In this document: positions 1-5,617 of the stretch, piece by piece | Layout of the letters: each line of letters begins with the position of its first letter | How positions within the stretch are numbered: the stretch's first letter is position 1 | Assembly (NCBI GenBank): GCA_937926065.1 | Contig: CALANM010000218.1 | Span: forward strand, 1-11,235 | DNA: 11,235 nt | Source: an uncultured Microbacterium sp. | GTDB lineage: Bacteria > Actinomycetota > Actinomycetes > Actinomycetales > Microbacteriaceae | Direction of reading: 5' to 3' | Translations under genes and position numbers: made by a program | The notes under the pieces: generated by a model | Told to the model about the DNA's origin: nothing | What the model saw: the letters and a program-made list of their open reading frames with translations, nothing else | The model's database searches: none

Positions 1-54
1 GCCGCGCTCGAGGCCGCGACGGGCCTCCTCGTCGAAAGCGATGATCTTTGCCAT
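1..54 (-). CDS. groL: Chaperonin GroEL, N-terminal fragment (18 codons, runs off the left edge)
   Basis: The reverse strand from 54 to 1 reads MAKIIAFDEEARRGLERG, the canonical N-terminus of the 60-kDa chaperonin, which forms a double-ring ATP-driven folding chamber in the cytoplasm. The gene continues beyond the window, so nothing can be said about the rest. The ATG is set by a Shine-Dalgarno GGGAGGG (complement of 66-72) eleven bases upstream. No groES lies upstream; the preceding gene is a DUF3048 lipoprotein. This is therefore the stand-alone groEL copy common in Actinobacteria (groEL2 type), which often carries the essential chaperonin function while a second copy sits with groES elsewhere. 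That last point is family knowledge, not visible here. Control by HrcA is expected from the CIRCE elements directly upstream. Confidence 0.95.
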   Translation of the reverse strand, partial: MAKIIAFDEEARRGLERG

Positions 55-89
55 GTGTGTGTCGTCCCTCCCGGACGTAGGCGATGTCT

Positions 90-116
90 TTAGCACTCTG
101 CAACTTCGAGTGCTAA
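90..116 (-). promoter_or_regulatory. CIRCE operator, perfect copy (HrcA binding site)
   Basis: TTAGCACTC (90-98), a nine-base spacer and GAGTGCTAA (108-116) match the consensus CIRCE inverted repeat without a mismatch. CIRCE is bound by the repressor HrcA, which loses activity when GroE is titrated by unfolded protein. The site covers the expected transcription start of groL and lies 35 bases before its start codon, so it can also form a hairpin in the 5' leader. Confidence 0.97.
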
Positions 117-119
117 ATC

Positions 120-148
120 ATTCTGGCACTCGACCATGGCGAGTGCAA
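120..148 (-). promoter_or_regulatory. groL sigma-70-type promoter
   Basis: On the reverse strand TTGCAC (complement of 143-148) is followed after 17 bases by CAGAAT (complement of 120-125), a good vegetative -35/-10 pair. Transcription would begin near 113, inside the perfect CIRCE. The spacer length and its overlap with the degenerate CIRCE support this as the groL promoter. Confidence 0.8.
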
Positions 149-149
149 G
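123..149 (-). promoter_or_regulatory. Second, degenerate CIRCE operator overlapping the groL promoter
   Basis: CTGGCACTC (123-131), nine bases, then GAGTGCAAG (141-149). The inner GCACTC/GAGTGC arms are perfect and the spacer is exactly nine; two bases per outer arm differ from consensus. It lies six bases from the perfect CIRCE and contains most of the predicted -35/-10 region, so HrcA bound here would occlude RNA polymerase. Tandem CIRCE sites are known at actinobacterial groE promoters. Confidence 0.85.
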
Positions 150-196
150 CCGCCTGCGCGCGGCGCGTCACACCGGCATCCCGGGAGTCGATCGCC

Positions 197-1246
197 CTAT
201 CGGACGACCTTCACCGACCCGCGGTTCGGCACGAGCTCGACCCACGTGTTGCCCGGAGCGAGGCTCACGATCTCATTGCCGCGGCGGATCATGATGCGGG
301 CGTCGCGGTTCGACTTCGACCAGCGGATCTTCATCGTCTTGCCGCCCGTCGAGAGAGTGCCGGTGCCCTCGCCCACGAGGTGCGTGCGAGGCACCTCGCC
401 GTAGGTGACGTCGACGTTGAGGGTCAGCACGTTCTTGGCCTTGAGCTGGTCACCGCTGGAGTCTCTGTCGGCGCTTCCCGACTGGTAGCGGAGGTACGCC
501 TTCGACTTCGCGCTCCAGCGCCAGGCGCGCTGCGACGTGCTCGAGAACGAGATGTCGAGGCCCTTCGCGCTGGCGCCGTCCGTCACGGCCGATGGCTTCT
601 TGCCGTCGGTGGCGAACTTGAACTGCTGCTGCGGCGGGTCGATGTGCTTATAGGCCTTGACGAGCTTGCGCGCCTCGATGACGACGTTGTGCGGTGCGCG
701 CTTCTGGCTCGACCGGTACATGTACTTGGAGTCCTTGCCGCCGTGCACCGAGATGTGAAGGTCGGTGTCGCGGATCATCCTGACGAAGGGGGCGCGGCCG
801 CCGGAGAAGGCGATGATGCCCTTCAGCGGCCCGACGATCTCCGGGTCCATGGGGCGGATGCTCCGCACCGGCCCGATCTCCTTCGGGATGTCGGAGAACC
901 ATACGGCGACGTAGCGGGTGAGCCCGCCTTCGACGAGCTCTTCATAGACGATGTCGGTGTGCTCGAGTCCCCACTGCGGACGCGCGTCCCAGTGATTGTC
1001 GATCTTCGCGGCGAGCGCGGGCCCGGCGATCTCATCGAGGTCGACCTCGGTTCCCCGCAGAGGCGAGAGCCCCGTCGTCGGCTCGGGCGTCGGCGTCGGG
1101 GTGGGTGTCGCGGTCGGGGTCGGCGAGGCCGTCGCCGACGGTGCGGTGGTCGGCGCCGCCTCGGGTTCGGCCGTGCAGCCGAACAGGGCACCAGCGGACA
1201 GGGTGAGGATCGTCAGCGCGACGACCGGGCGCGGGGGGAAGTTCAC
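197..1246 (-). CDS. DUF3048 domain lipoprotein (YerB-like)
   Basis: 349 residues. A signal peptide with a hydrophobic core ends at LFGC, giving a lipidated Cys24; the -2 Phe is slightly unusual for a lipobox. Residues 25-57 form a Pro/Thr/Ala linker, usual for lipoproteins that hold a domain away from the membrane. The rest matches DUF3048: ARPQWGLEHTDIVYEELVEG near 88-107, then GGLTRY and GPVRSIRPMD, with a C-terminal half ending in GNTWVELVP. The family is typified by Bacillus YerB; its biochemical activity is not established, and a cell-envelope role is only inferred. The GTG start is favoured because TATCCT ends exactly six bases before it, giving a probable leaderless transcript. It lies 28 bases after the cold-shock gene on the same strand, so read-through is also possible. 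Confidence 0.9.
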   Translation of the reverse strand: MNFPPRPVVALTILTLSAGALFGCTAEPEAAPTTAPSATASPTPTATPTPTPTPEPTTGLSPLRGTEVDLDEIAGPALAAKIDNHWDARPQWGLEHTDIVYEELVEGGLTRYVAVWFSDIPKEIGPVRSIRPMDPEIVGPLKGIIAFSGGRAPFVRMIRDTDLHISVHGGKDSKYMYRSSQKRAPHNVVIEARKLVKAYKHIDPPQQQFKFATDGKKPSAVTDGASAKGLDISFSSTSQRAWRWSAKSKAYLRYQSGSADRDSSGDQLKAKNVLTLNVDVTYGEVPRTHLVGEGTGTLSTGGKTMKIRWSKSNRDARIMIRRGNEIVSLAPGNTWVELVPNRGSVKVVR

Positions 1247-1252
1247 TTCGGC

Positions 1253-1258
1253 AGGATA
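1253..1258 (-). promoter_or_regulatory. -10 box of a leaderless promoter for the DUF3048 gene
   Basis: Reverse strand TATCCT, six bases (GCCGAA), then the GTG start. There is no Shine-Dalgarno sequence. The -35 region would fall in the last codons of the cold-shock gene. The same TANNNT-N6-GTG layout recurs at four other genes in this window. Confidence 0.6.
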
Positions 1259-1274
1259 ACCCCGACGGCGGCGC

Positions 1275-1481
1275 TCAGGCCGTGACGACGCGAACGGATT
1301 CCGCCTGAGGGCCCTTCTGCCCGTTCCCGACGGTGAACTCGACCGACTGTCCTTCCTCGAGCACGCGGAAGCCGGACATCTCGATGTTGGAGTAGTGGAC
1401 GAACACGTCCTGGCCGTCGGCGACGGTGATGAAGCCGAAGCCCTTCTCGGCGTTGAACCACTTCACGGTGCCCTGTGTCAT
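1275..1481 (-). CDS. cspA: Cold-shock protein, CspA family
   Basis: 68 residues, the normal length for a single cold-shock domain (OB fold). RNP1 is KGFGFI at 13-18 and RNP2 is VFVHY at 26-30; the aromatic residues Trp8, Phe15, Phe17, Phe27 and His29 form the usual single-stranded nucleic-acid surface. Such proteins bind mRNA and act as RNA chaperones and antiterminators in the cytoplasm. The start is fixed by a strong AGGAG seven bases before the ATG and by the standard MTQGTVKWFN opening. It is a single-gene unit between LytR_C and DUF3048, with a short 5' leader. Many actinobacterial members are expressed constitutively, so the name implies family, not proven cold induction. Confidence 0.96.
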   Translation of the reverse strand: MTQGTVKWFNAEKGFGFITVADGQDVFVHYSNIEMSGFRVLEEGQSVEFTVGNGQKGPQAESVRVVTA

Positions 1482-1514
1482 GCGAATCTCCTGGTGGTGC
1501 GGTGTGACTTCGCC

Positions 1515-1541
1515 ATGCTAACGAGCGAGCACTGCGCGCAA
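1515..1541 (-). promoter_or_regulatory. Putative promoter of the cold-shock gene
   Basis: Reverse strand TTGCGC (complement of 1536-1541), 15 bases, then TAGCAT (complement of 1515-1520). The spacer is shorter than ideal, so the -35 assignment is weak. Transcription would begin about 27-30 bases before the Shine-Dalgarno/ATG region. It lies in the 136-base gap 1482-1617, which shows no other gene. Confidence 0.4.
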
Positions 1542-1617
1542 CCGGGGTTCCCGCATCAATTGACACGTGCGTGCCGAAGTCTTCACATGCGCGAAACACA
1601 GGGTCTCGCCGGGACGC

Positions 1618-2187
1618 CTATTCGGTGGTCGTCGAGTCTTCCGTCACGCGGTCGCGGCCGATCACGACGACGAGCTGGCGGAGCGACTCGTCGCTCGCGT
1701 CCTGGTACGCCTCGCTCATCTCGACATCAGCGCCGCCGATCGCCTGTGCGAGCCCGCGCGCGGGCCCCTCGTCTTCCTCGCGGGCGAAGAACACGGTCGT
1801 CCGTTCGAAGTCGTGGGAGCCGGCATCCCCCACCGTCACGTCCTCGTCGGTCCAGCCGGCGGCGATGATGTCGGCACTCACCGAGCTTCCCAGCCCCTCC
1901 TGCGGGGTCGCGTTGAGCACGAGGACGAGGTAGGACGTGTCTACGACGGGCTCCGCCGTGGCGACGGCCGTCGGAGCGACGCTGGTGGCACGACCCGGCC
2001 CGAAGCGTCCGCCCGCCCACAGGGTGGCGAAGATGCCGCCAGCGACGAGCACGACCGTCGCGATGCTCGCCCACAGGAGGACGCGACTGCGGCGCATCCG
2101 CGGCTGCTCGGCACGGTGCGCGCCCACGCGGCGCGGCTCTTCCGAAGTGGGCAGCTCATCGAAGCGATCCGTCGGGTGATTCGGCAC
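1618..2187 (-). CDS. Membrane-anchored LytR C-terminal domain (LytR_C) protein
   Basis: 189 residues. A charged cytoplasmic N-terminus (1-33) precedes one membrane helix at about 36-58, a short Ala/Thr linker, and a LytR_C-type extracytoplasmic domain at about 85-178, opening with YLVLVLNATPQEGLG. LytR_C occurs alone or at the end of LytR-CpsA-Psr proteins, the enzymes that attach polymers to peptidoglycan; here the catalytic LCP domain is absent. The role is unknown and may be envelope-related. The gene follows DUF3263 by nine bases, a pairing that recurs widely in Actinobacteria. The GTG start is preceded by TAGCAT six bases upstream and has no Shine-Dalgarno sequence; an internal ATG at residue 31 would still keep the helix, so the start is not certain. 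Confidence 0.85.
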   Translation of the reverse strand: MPNHPTDRFDELPTSEEPRRVGAHRAEQPRMRRSRVLLWASIATVVLVAGGIFATLWAGGRFGPGRATSVAPTAVATAEPVVDTSYLVLVLNATPQEGLGSSVSADIIAAGWTDEDVTVGDAGSHDFERTTVFFAREEDEGPARGLAQAIGGADVEMSEAYQDASDESLRQLVVVIGRDRVTEDSTTTE

Positions 2188-2193
2188 CTGAGA

Positions 2194-2199
2194 ATGCTA
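2194..2199 (-). promoter_or_regulatory. -10 box of a possible leaderless promoter for the LytR_C gene
   Basis: Reverse strand TAGCAT overlaps the TAG stop codon of DUF3263; six bases (TCTCAG) follow, then the GTG start. This suggests an extra start point in addition to read-through from DUF3263. Confidence 0.5.
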
Positions 2200-2445
2200 T
2201 CGGCCGCTCCTGAGCACAAGCGACGCGGCCCGCTCCCGCGCCTGCCGCATCCTGCGAAGCCGGTGCACGAGCATCGGCGCGTAGGCGAGGGCGTCGGAGT
2301 CGTCGATGAGGCGGCCCAGAAGCTGGTAGTAGCGGGCGGGCGTGAGCGAGAGCTCCTCGCGCACCGCCTCCTCCTTCTGCGCGACGTGGTGCCCCCACCG
2401 AGCCTCGAAGTCGAGGATGAGGCGGTCGCGTTCGGAGAGGGGCAC
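2197..2445 (-). CDS. DUF3263 family protein (small actinobacterial HTH-like protein)
   Basis: 82 residues, close to the usual family size. It shows the family pattern: LSERDRLILDFEARW at 3-17, KEEAVREEL at 24-32, LTPARYYQLLGRLID at 34-48 and MLVHRLRRMR at 58-67. The predicted helices and the basic C-terminus suggest a compact DNA-binding protein, but I know of no demonstrated target. It is the first gene of a two-gene unit with LytR_C (nine-base gap) and is divergent from msrB across 170 bases. The GTG start is chosen because it begins the family-conserved LSERD segment and lies six bases after a TACGCT -10 box; no Shine-Dalgarno sequence is present. Confidence 0.88.
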   Translation of the reverse strand: MPLSERDRLILDFEARWGHHVAQKEEAVREELSLTPARYYQLLGRLIDDSDALAYAPMLVHRLRRMRQARERAASLVLRSGR

Positions 2446-2451
2446 GGGTCC

Positions 2452-2457
2452 AGCGTA
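2452..2457 (-). promoter_or_regulatory. -10 box of a leaderless promoter for DUF3263-LytR_C
   Basis: Reverse strand GCC-TACGCT, six bases (GGACCC), then GTG. The nine bases GCCTACGCT are identical to those before the YdcZ gene at 4716-4724. No convincing -35 hexamer is visible 16-18 bases upstream. Confidence 0.6.
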
Positions 2458-2615
2458 GGCACGAGGACGACGGATGCCGTGACGCCACTCCCGTCAGCGG
2501 GCGACGCGGTCCTGGCGCGCGGGCGCGCCCGCCTGGACGTCGGTCGTGAACGCCGCGCGACGAGGAACAGGACCGGCCGCGGTCGGGTTGAATGAAGTGG
2601 ACGTAAGGAGCCGAG

Positions 2616-3020
2616 ATGACGTATCGCGTGAACAAGACCGAGGACCAGTGGCGGGAGGAGCTCAGCCCCGAGCAGTACGCCGTGCTGCGCGAGGCGGGCA
2701 CCGAGCGCCCGTGGACCGGAGAGCTGCTCGACGAGCAGCGCGCCGGCCTCTACACGTGTGCCGCGTGCGGGGCGGAGCTGTTCCAGAGCGGCACCAAGTT
2801 CGACTCGCACTGCGGGTGGCCGAGCTTCTACGAGTCGGTGCGCCCCGAGGCTGTCGAGCTGATCGAGGACACCAGCTACGGCATGGTGCGCACGGAGGTG
2901 CGCTGCGCGAACTGCGGTTCGCACCTGGGGCATGTCTTCCCCGACGGGTTCGGCACGCCGACCGGCGACCGCTACTGCATGAACTCGCTGTCGCTGTCGT
3001 TCACCCCTGACGAGTCATGA
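2616..3020 (+). CDS. msrB: Peptide-methionine (R)-S-oxide reductase MsrB
   Basis: 134 residues, normal for a stand-alone MsrB. The enzyme reduces the R epimer of methionine sulfoxide in proteins and is recharged by thioredoxin. Visible motifs are the zinc pairs Cys48/Cys51 (CAAC) and Cys97/Cys100 (CANC), the substrate region CGWPSFYE at 66-73, the HLGHVFPDG segment at 103-111, and the catalytic Cys121 in RYCMNS. Cys66 is a plausible resolving cysteine. AAGGAG (2605-2610) sits five bases before the ATG, which fixes the start. Its last four bases, ATGA, also start the next gene, so the two are translationally coupled, in keeping with a shared redox role. The upstream promoter could not be defined. 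Confidence 0.97.
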   Translation: MTYRVNKTEDQWREELSPEQYAVLREAGTERPWTGELLDEQRAGLYTCAACGAELFQSGTKFDSHCGWPSFYESVRPEAVELIEDTSYGMVRTEVRCANCGSHLGHVFPDGFGTPTGDRYCMNSLSLSFTPDES

Positions 3021-3727
3021 CGGGAGCCCTCGAGGCTGTCCGGGCGCGGCGTTCGTGGTCGAAGGTCACGGATGCCGCGCCGACGCGCACCGAGCTGCTG
3101 ACGCTCGTGTCGGCGGCCGGCCGCGTGGCCGACCACTCGTCGCTGCGACCGTGGCGGCTCATCGAACTGCGCGGCGACGACCGCGTGCGGCTCGGCGAGG
3201 CGATCGCGAAGGCCCAGGGCGACGACAAGCCGTCGACGAAGCCGCTGCGGGCCCCGCTGCTCATCGCGGTGGTGGCCAGCTACCGCAAGAGCGACAAGGT
3301 CCCCCGCTGGGAGCAGGAGGCGGTCGCCGCCGGCGTCGCGCACATCCTGAGCCTGCTGCTCGACGAAGCGGGCTGGGGCGTCATCTGGCGCACTGGCCAT
3401 TACACCCGTTCAAAGGCCGTCGCGAAGGCGCACGGCCTCGGCAAGGACGAGCAGCTGCTCGGCTGGCTGTATGTCGGGGGCAAGCCCGCCGGAGTCCGCA
3501 ACAGCCGGCGCAAGGCGCTGGAGGCCCGCAGCTTCCTTGAACGGATGCCGAAGCCGGCGGCGACGGAGGAGGACGATGCCGCCGCCAGCATCACCGCGGT
3601 CGATGTGCCCGCCGGGGACGTCCTGGCCGTGCCGAAGTCGTCGAAGAAGGCGCGCAAGAAGGCGAAGAAGAGGGCGAAGAAGGCGAAGCAGGCGAAGAAG
3701 GCAAAGGGGACCTCCGCCGAGCGCTGA
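3017..3727 (+). CDS. Nitroreductase-family FMN protein with a Lys/Ala-rich C-terminal tail
   Basis: 236 residues. Residues 1-180 resemble a compact nitroreductase of the YdjA type: the FMN-phosphate RRS motif at 11-13, SSLRPW at 41-46 where family members usually have a P-W-R type segment, a helical AAGVAHILSLLLDEAGWG at 104-121, and the C-terminal LLGWLYVGGKP at 147-157. Such enzymes transfer electrons from NAD(P)H through FMN; the substrate cannot be told. Residues 207-230 form an unusual basic tail of Lys with Ala, Arg, Ser and Gln, mainly KKA/KAK units, after an acidic TEEDD linker; it looks like histone-H1-type tails and could bind nucleic acid. The start overlaps the msrB stop as ATGA. 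Function is given at family level only. Confidence 0.83.
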   Translation: MTGALEAVRARRSWSKVTDAAPTRTELLTLVSAAGRVADHSSLRPWRLIELRGDDRVRLGEAIAKAQGDDKPSTKPLRAPLLIAVVASYRKSDKVPRWEQEAVAAGVAHILSLLLDEAGWGVIWRTGHYTRSKAVAKAHGLGKDEQLLGWLYVGGKPAGVRNSRRKALEARSFLERMPKPAATEEDDAAASITAVDVPAGDVLAVPKSSKKARKKAKKRAKKAKQAKKAKGTSAER

Positions 3728-3749
3728 CCCATCGGTCGCCGCGCAGGCG

Positions 3750-4709
3750 TCACGCCCGCCGGCGGCGCCGCCACGGCGCGACGGCGACGGTCACCGACCC
3801 CAGCGCGATGACGACCGTCACCAGTTCGATGAACCAGCCCGGTCCGGCTTCCGCGGGCCACAGGAGGTCGATCAGGAACGCGGCGATGAGCTGCCCCGCG
3901 ACGGTTCCGAGGCCGAGCAGAAGCACGCCCGTGTGCACGACGAGCGCGGCCGACAGGAAGATGTAGACGACTCCGATCGCACCGCCGACGTAGAGCCACG
4001 CTTCGGCGGGGAGCGCCGAGGGTGCGCCGTTGACGGCGACGCTGACGATCGCGGCGACGACGAGCAGCACGGTGCCGCCCACGAAGTTGACGAGCGTGGC
4101 CGTCAACGGCGTGCCGACGCGCTGACGCAGACGCCCGTTGGTGGCCTGCTGCCACGCGATGCCGATGCCCGCCAGCAGCGGCAGCACGAGCATCCACAGC
4201 GGCACCCGTTCCAGCACCCCGCCCTGCAGCGAGACCGCTACCGCCGCGAGCGCGAGCACTCCCCCGACCACCCGCGGCACCGTGACGGCGACCACCCCTG
4301 CCGGCCCGTAGCCGACGCGGTCGAGCACGAGGCCGTTGACGGTCTGACCGGCGACGACGCCGACCGTGAAGAGCGAGACGCCGATGATCGCGACCGCGAG
4401 CCCCTGCGTGGCGACGGTGAGCGCTCCGGCGGCGCCGGCGATCAGCATCCACCAGGGGATCGTCCGCCCGCGGATGCCGGCGGCGAGCGCGCGGAAGCCG
4501 CGCCGGCCCGAAGGCAGCGCGAACGACAGCACGATGAGGATCGCGAGCCCCGACCCGAACGAGATGACGGCGGCGACGAGGCCGTCGTCGAGACGCCGTC
4601 CGAGCTCGCCGTTGATGCGGGCCTGCACCGCCGTCAGCACGCCGACGAGCACGGCTCCCGACAGTGCGACCCAGGCGGGCATGCGGGCGGGCTCGGCAGC
4701 GGTCGTCAC
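3750..4709 (-). CDS. DMT-superfamily transporter, YdcZ/DUF606 family, duplicated domain
   Basis: 319 residues from the chosen start, with about ten hydrophobic segments. It is two tandem DUF606 repeats: AVQARINGELGRRL near the start matches QQATNGRLRQRVG in the second half, and VGVVAGQTVNGLVLDRVG matches LGTVAGQLIAAFLIDLLW. Single-domain YdcZ proteins have five helices, so this is an internal fusion giving a full ten-helix carrier. The substrate is unknown. The C-terminus is a run of arginines, consistent with a cytoplasmic end. The GTG at 4709 is chosen over the upstream ATG at 4766 because TACGCT ends six bases before it and the extra 19 residues would be polar and unlike the family. The gene is convergent with the nitroreductase across 22 bases. 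Confidence 0.85.
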   Translation of the reverse strand: MTTAAEPARMPAWVALSGAVLVGVLTAVQARINGELGRRLDDGLVAAVISFGSGLAILIVLSFALPSGRRGFRALAAGIRGRTIPWWMLIAGAAGALTVATQGLAVAIIGVSLFTVGVVAGQTVNGLVLDRVGYGPAGVVAVTVPRVVGGVLALAAVAVSLQGGVLERVPLWMLVLPLLAGIGIAWQQATNGRLRQRVGTPLTATLVNFVGGTVLLVVAAIVSVAVNGAPSALPAEAWLYVGGAIGVVYIFLSAALVVHTGVLLLGLGTVAGQLIAAFLIDLLWPAEAGPGWFIELVTVVIALGSVTVAVAPWRRRRRA

Positions 4710-4715
4710 GTATCG

Positions 4716-4721
4716 AGCGTA
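4716..4721 (-). promoter_or_regulatory. -10 box of a leaderless promoter for the YdcZ gene
   Basis: Reverse strand GCC-TACGCT, six bases (CGATAC), then GTG at 4709. It fixes the start codon and excludes the longer reading frame, whose ATG would lie upstream of the transcript start. Confidence 0.62.
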
Positions 4722-4799
4722 GGCGAGCCGAGCGGCACCGCGCGCCGCAGCGTCATGCCCCGACATCCGCCGAGCAGGGTGTGACGGCCGTTGTCAAGC

Positions 4800-4818
4800 G
4801 GCATGATGCCCGCGGCAT
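4800..4818. promoter_or_regulatory. Alternating GGCAT/ATGCC half-sites upstream of the glycosyltransferase
   Basis: GGCAT (4800-4804), one base, ATGCC (4806-4810), three bases, GGCAT (4814-4818). These make two overlapping inverted repeats in the region where the -35 would lie. The arrangement could be an operator, but GGCAT words are generally common in this window, so chance is a real alternative. Confidence 0.25.
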
Positions 4819-4825
4819 CGGCCTC

Positions 4826-4831
4826 TAACGT
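4826..4831 (+). promoter_or_regulatory. -10 box of a probable leaderless promoter for the glycosyltransferase
   Basis: TAACGT, seven bases (CGGGCAC), then ATG at 4839. No Shine-Dalgarno sequence precedes this ATG. The YdcZ promoter is divergent, about 110 bases away. Confidence 0.5.
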
Positions 4832-4838
4832 CGGGCAC

Positions 4839-5600
4839 ATGGCATCCGCGTCCCCGTCGTCGCCTGCGTGCACCGTGAGCGTCGTGATTCCGGTGAAGGA
4901 TGACGCGGCGCTGCTGGAGCGCTGTCTGCGCGCCCTGCGCGAGCAGTCCCGGCCCGCGGACGAGATCATCGTCGTCGACAACGGGTCGGCCGACGATTCA
5001 GCGTCGGTCGCGCGGCGTGCGGGCGCGGTCGTCGTGTTCTGCGGTGCGCCCGGCATCCCGGCCGCCGCTGCTCGCGGCTACGACGCCGCCGCGGGCGACC
5101 TCATCCTTCGCCTCGACGCTGACTGCGTGCCCCACCCGCACTGGATCGCTCGCATGTGCGACGAGTTCGCCACGCGACCCGAGATCGATGTGCTCACGGG
5201 AGACGCGACCTTCATCGACGGTCCGGCGCTGCTGCGGCGTCCCCTCGCCGCGCTGTATCTGCGCTCGTACCGGGCCGTGTGCCGCACCGCGCTCGGGCAC
5301 CGGCCTCTCTTCGGCTCGAACCTGGGCATGCGGCGCACAGCGTGGACGGCCGTTGCCGACGAGGTCCATCGCGCCGATCGCGAGGTGCACGACGATCTCG
5401 ATCTGTCGTTCCATCTCGGCATCCGTCACCGCATCGCGAGACTCGATGGGGCGCACATGGGGATGTCGATGCGTCCGTTCGCGAGCGCGTCGGGGATGCG
5501 TCGGCGCGTGCGCCGCGGCATCCGCACCGTCACGGCGCACTGGCCCGATGACTTCCCGCCGCGCCGGTGGGCGGAGATCATCCGCCAGCGCGCCCGGTGA
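4839..5600 (+). CDS. Family 2 glycosyltransferase (GT-A fold)
   Basis: 253 residues. The GT2 pattern is clear: VSVVIPVKDDA at 13-23, IIVVDNGSADDS at 43-54 for nucleotide binding, DADC at 93-96 as the DXD metal site, FGSNLGMRR near 158-166 in the acceptor region, and a REVHDDLDLS segment at 181-190 placed like the catalytic-base motif. No membrane helix is seen, so it is a cytoplasmic or peripheral enzyme transferring a sugar from a nucleotide donor, possibly for an envelope glycan; donor and acceptor are unknown. The ATG at 4839 is preferred to an in-frame TTG at 4791 because the conserved fold starts soon after it and a -10 box lies just upstream. It is convergent with the MFS gene across 17 bases. 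Confidence 0.88.
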   Translation: MASASPSSPACTVSVVIPVKDDAALLERCLRALREQSRPADEIIVVDNGSADDSASVARRAGAVVVFCGAPGIPAAAARGYDAAAGDLILRLDADCVPHPHWIARMCDEFATRPEIDVLTGDATFIDGPALLRRPLAALYLRSYRAVCRTALGHRPLFGSNLGMRRTAWTAVADEVHRADREVHDDLDLSFHLGIRHRIARLDGAHMGMSMRPFASASGMRRRVRRGIRTVTAHWPDDFPPRRWAEIIRQRAR

Positions 5601-5617
5601 GGCCGCCGGCACAGAGA

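Noticed and set aside
1077..1170. Short-period repeat of GTCGG/CGGGGT-type units
   Set aside because: It is the coding sequence of the Pro/Thr linker in the DUF3048 lipoprotein, not a separate repeat element.
41..1285. Rightward open frame of 414 codons opposite the DUF3048 gene
   Set aside because: The translation is an Arg/Ala/Val/Asp-rich low-complexity product of high GC. The opposite strand encodes a clear DUF3048 protein with signal peptide, and the frame also crosses the CIRCE region.
2519..2532. Perfect 14-base palindrome GCGGGCGCGCCCGC in the DUF3263-msrB gap
   Set aside because: Pure GC, in very GC-rich surroundings, with no second copy seen. It cannot be told from chance and no T-tract follows for a terminator.
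3471..4784. Rightward open frame of 437 codons opposite the YdcZ gene
   Set aside because: The protein is Arg/Asp/His-rich with no fold or motif, whereas the leftward frame gives a ten-helix membrane protein with an internal repeat.
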